A stretch of DNA of 31,715 nucleotides from Sediminicultor sp035648055 (GTDB lineage Bacteria; Atribacterota; Phoenicimicrobiia; Phoenicimicrobiales; Phoenicimicrobiaceae): assembly GCA_035648055.1 (NCBI GenBank), contig DASRMF010000006.1, positions 1 to 31,715 on the forward strand, in the 5' to 3' direction. Positions 29,562 to 31,715 of this stretch are shown here, one piece after another (within the stretch, counting starts at the first letter, position 1; each line of letters begins with the position of its first letter). Below the pieces are notes generated by a model. That model saw only the letters and a list, made by a program, of their open reading frames with translations. It did not search any database and was not told the DNA's origin. A program made the translations under genes and the position numbers.

Positions 29562-31439
29562 TTGGCTAAAATACCTAATTTTAATAAAAAAGATTTAAAA
29601 GGAAATAAAAATTATAGAAATATTGGTCTATATTTACTGATGTTAATTATTACAGTTTCAATTATAAGTTCGTTTTTTGAGCCCGCATCTATCACTCAAC
29701 AAGAGCTTACCTATTCTGAATTTTTAAGAGAAGTTGAAACGAATAATGTATCTAAAGTTACCATTGTTGATAATTCCATTACTGGTAGACTCATAGATGG
29801 TACAGAATTTTCTACTTATTCACCTGATGATCCAGAGATGATAAATATCCTTCGAAGTAAAAATATAATAATAGAAGCGAAACCTCCTGCAAAGGTATCC
29901 TGGTGGATGCAGTTACTTTCATCTTTATTGCCCATGGTTTTAATCATTGGAATATGGTTATTTATGATACAACAAATGCAAGGTGGAGGCAATAAGGTTA
30001 TGTCCTTTGGAAAAAGCAAGGCCAAGCTTTTAGGGAAAGAAACTCCCAAAATAACTTTTAAGGATGTGGCTGGAATTGATGAAGCAGAAGAGGAAGTTCA
30101 AGAAGTCATTGACTTTTTAAAAAATCCAGCTAAATTTAAGAAATTGGGTGCAAAAATACCTAGAGGGATTTTACTTTATGGACCACCAGGGGTAGGCAAA
30201 ACTTTATTGGCTCGAGCTATCGCCGGTGAAGCAGGTGTATCTTTTTTTAGTATTAGTGGATCTGATTTTGTAGAGATGTTTGTAGGAGTTGGTGCTTCTC
30301 GAGTAAGAGATTTATTCAAACAAGCCAAAGCCAATGCCCCCTGTATTATTTTTATGGATGAAATCGATGCGGTAGGAAGACATCGGGGAGCCGGTTTAGG
30401 CGGAGGACATGATGAGAGAGAGCAGACCTTAAACCAATTATTGGTAGAAATGGATGGTTTCGAGCAAAATATAGGTGTAATAATGGTCGCTGCTACTAAT
30501 CGTCCGGATATCTTAGATCCTGCACTACTGCGGCCGGGAAGATTTGATAGGCGGATTGTCATAGATAGACCTGATATAGTAGGCCGGGAAGGAATTTTAA
30601 AAATCCATGCCCGAGGTAAACCCTTAGCTAAAGAGGTGGATATTAAGGTTTTAGCCAGAAGGACTCCCGGTTTTGTGGGTTCTGATTTAGCTAATATGGT
30701 AAATGAAGCTGCCCTATTGGCCTCCAGAGAGGGTAAGAATGAAATCGGAATGGAAGAATTAGAAGCTGCTATAGATCGGGTTATTGCCGGACCAGAAAGA
30801 AAAAGTAGACTGATTAGCGATAAAGAGAAAGAGATAATTGCTTATCATGAGTCGGGACATGCTATTGTGGCTAAAATGTTACCTAATTGTGATCCAGTGC
30901 ATAAAGTTTCTATTATCCCTCGAGGCAATGCTACTTTAGGTTATACCTTACAGCTTCCTACCCAGGATAGATACTTAGTTAGTAAATTAGAATTAATGGA
31001 TAAATTAGCAGTTTTATTGGGGGGTAGAGTAGCTGAAGATTTAATATTTAAAGATGTCACTACCGGAGCGTCGAATGACCTGGAAAGAGCTACTAAGATT
31101 GCCCGTCAGATGATAACTGAATATGGAATGAGTGAGACCATAGGACCTATTACTTTAGGCAGAAAAGAACATGAAATATTTTTAGGCAGAGATATTTCTC
31201 AAGAACGTGATTATAGCGAAGAAGTTGCTAATAAAATTGATAAAGAAGTTAAAAAAATTATTGAAATTGCCTATACTCGAGCTAAAGATATTTTAACTAA
31301 AAATAAAAGCAAATTGAAAAAGATTGCTCGTAATCTAATTAAAAGAGAAACCCTTGAGGGGAAAGACTTAGATGATTTGTTAAATGGAATAAAGTTACCT
31401 AATCTGACCAAGTTTAAAGCAAACTTTTTATTTATTTGA
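29562..31439 (+). CDS. ftsH: ATP-dependent zinc metalloprotease FtsH
   Basis: A membrane-anchored AAA+ protease of 625 residues that degrades misfolded membrane and some soluble regulatory proteins as a hexamer. Two transmembrane helices (about 22-38 and 114-135) flank the small extracytoplasmic domain. The AAA domain has Walker A GPPGVGKT (207-214), pore loop residues FVGVGASR, Walker B IIFMDEID (262-269), sensor ATNRPD and the second region of homology ALLRPGRFDR. The protease domain carries HESGH (429-433), with the third Zn ligand an Asp in the SNDLERAT region. TTG 29562 is chosen for AAGGAG at 29548-29553. The Lys-rich C-terminus ends normally. Confidence 0.97.
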   Translation: MAKIPNFNKKDLKGNKNYRNIGLYLLMLIITVSIISSFFEPASITQQELTYSEFLREVETNNVSKVTIVDNSITGRLIDGTEFSTYSPDDPEMINILRSKNIIIEAKPPAKVSWWMQLLSSLLPMVLIIGIWLFMIQQMQGGGNKVMSFGKSKAKLLGKETPKITFKDVAGIDEAEEEVQEVIDFLKNPAKFKKLGAKIPRGILLYGPPGVGKTLLARAIAGEAGVSFFSISGSDFVEMFVGVGASRVRDLFKQAKANAPCIIFMDEIDAVGRHRGAGLGGGHDEREQTLNQLLVEMDGFEQNIGVIMVAATNRPDILDPALLRPGRFDRRIVIDRPDIVGREGILKIHARGKPLAKEVDIKVLARRTPGFVGSDLANMVNEAALLASREGKNEIGMEELEAAIDRVIAGPERKSRLISDKEKEIIAYHESGHAIVAKMLPNCDPVHKVSIIPRGNATLGYTLQLPTQDRYLVSKLELMDKLAVLLGGRVAEDLIFKDVTTGASNDLERATKIARQMITEYGMSETIGPITLGRKEHEIFLGRDISQERDYSEEVANKIDKEVKKIIEIAYTRAKDILTKNKSKLKKIARNLIKRETLEGKDLDDLLNGIKLPNLTKFKANFLFI

Positions 31440-31483
31440 AAATAATCATAATTAGTTGTTAGTATTTAGTGAATAGTAATCTA

Positions 31484-31715
31484 GTGTAGTGCGTCATAAA
31501 TAACTTGACATTTAAAAGGATCTATGTTATGCTTATTTCAAATGAACATATCAGAACGTATTATTTTAGATCCCCAAGAACAGGCAACCATCCGACTCTG
31601 GGCTCACGGGAAAAGCTTCCCCCTGCGATTGGTACAACGCGCCCAAATCATTCAGATGGCAGCCGATGGAATCTTCAGCCACGACATAGCTTGCCGTCTG
31701 GGGATTTCCCGTCCT
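31484..31715 (+). mobile_element. Left end of an IS630-type insertion sequence (truncated by window end)
   Basis: After a TA dinucleotide at 31482-31483, the sequence GTGTAGTGCGTCATAAATAA begins what is probably the left inverted repeat; IS630-family elements insert at TA. It is followed by TTGACA (31504-31509) and an IS630-like transposase start. The coding part is about 51% G+C (89 of 174 bases counted) against clearly A+T-rich neighbours, consistent with recent acquisition. The right end is outside the window, so the boundary is inferred. Confidence 0.7.
31542..31715 (+). CDS. IS630-family transposase, N-terminal fragment (continues past the window)
   Basis: An open frame of at least 58 codons runs off the end. 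It reads MNISERIILDPQEQATIRLW at the start, then RLVQRAQIIQMAADGIFSHD and IACRLGISRP, which is the N-terminal helix-turn-helix of IS630-type transposases. The DDE catalytic domain would follow outside the window. Two starts are possible: ATG 31542, or ATG 31524 in the same frame with AAGGA just upstream. If the TTGACA at 31504 pairs with TATGCT at 31528-31533 (18-bp spacer), transcription would begin at about 31540 and the mRNA would be nearly leaderless at ATG 31542. Confidence 0.85.
   Translation, partial: MNISERIILDPQEQATIRLWAHGKSFPLRLVQRAQIIQMAADGIFSHDIACRLGISRP

Overview
The window is a stretch of bacterial chromosome with low G+C (roughly one third by eye), dense co-directional genes and strong AGGAGG-type ribosome binding sites. 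Where promoters are readable they are TTGACA/TATAAT-like, nearly always with a 17-bp spacer. TTG and GTG starts are common. A tungstate transporter, a full pterin-cofactor gene set, a single-cluster ferredoxin and an Fe-S type Rrf2 regulator suggest an anaerobe. Base composition and gene style would fit a low-G+C Firmicutes-like or Atribacterota-like lineage, but nothing here fixes the taxonomy.

Layout. (1) 1-106: 3' part of a 5S rRNA, the end of an rRNA operon. (2) 396-1957: HAD phosphatase and formamidopyrimidine-DNA glycosylase. (3) 2063-11941: a molybdenum/tungsten cofactor region. A promoter and a Moco/Tuco-type riboswitch with an intrinsic terminator lead into tupA, then tupB, tupC, two moeA paralogues (the second fused to a periplasmic-binding-like domain), moaA, moaC, a MOSC protein, mogA/moaB and RNase Z. 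(4) 11979-14119: a ferredoxin and a convergent GH13 alpha-glucosidase sharing a bidirectional terminator. (5) 14373-16976: an Rrf2 regulator overlapping a PP-loop protein, then mnmA. (6) 17205-19950: an HTH regulator, an uncharacterised protein and an alpha-oxoamine synthase behind a promoter with two TGTATACA palindromes. (7) 20129-22832: greA with a leader hairpin, lysS and rqcP. (8) 23036-26062: mgtE, eno and an FtsB/DivIC-type protein. (9) 26311-29266: tRNA-Leu(UAA), initiator tRNA-fMet, elongator tRNA-Met, tilS and hpt. (10) 29467-31439: ftsH. (11) 31484-end: the left end of an IS630-type insertion sequence cut off by the window edge, clearly richer in G+C.

How the parts work together. 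TupABC would import tungstate (or molybdate). MoaA and MoaC make cyclic pyranopterin monophosphate, MogA adenylylates molybdopterin and the MoeA proteins insert the metal. The aptamer upstream of tupA would shut off metal uptake when cofactor is plentiful. MoaD/MoaE, MobA and any Mo/W enzyme are not in this window.

The most unusual global property is the intergenic DNA. Many gaps are mosaics of short degenerate words (for example AATTGGTAAATTGG, GATACTTGATACTATATACT, CTAACTAGCTAACTAAAT, GTGATAAGTAATGAGT, ACTAACGACTAAC). The words recur in both orientations across the whole 31 kb, and some of them lie on the ribosome binding site and start codon of the next gene.
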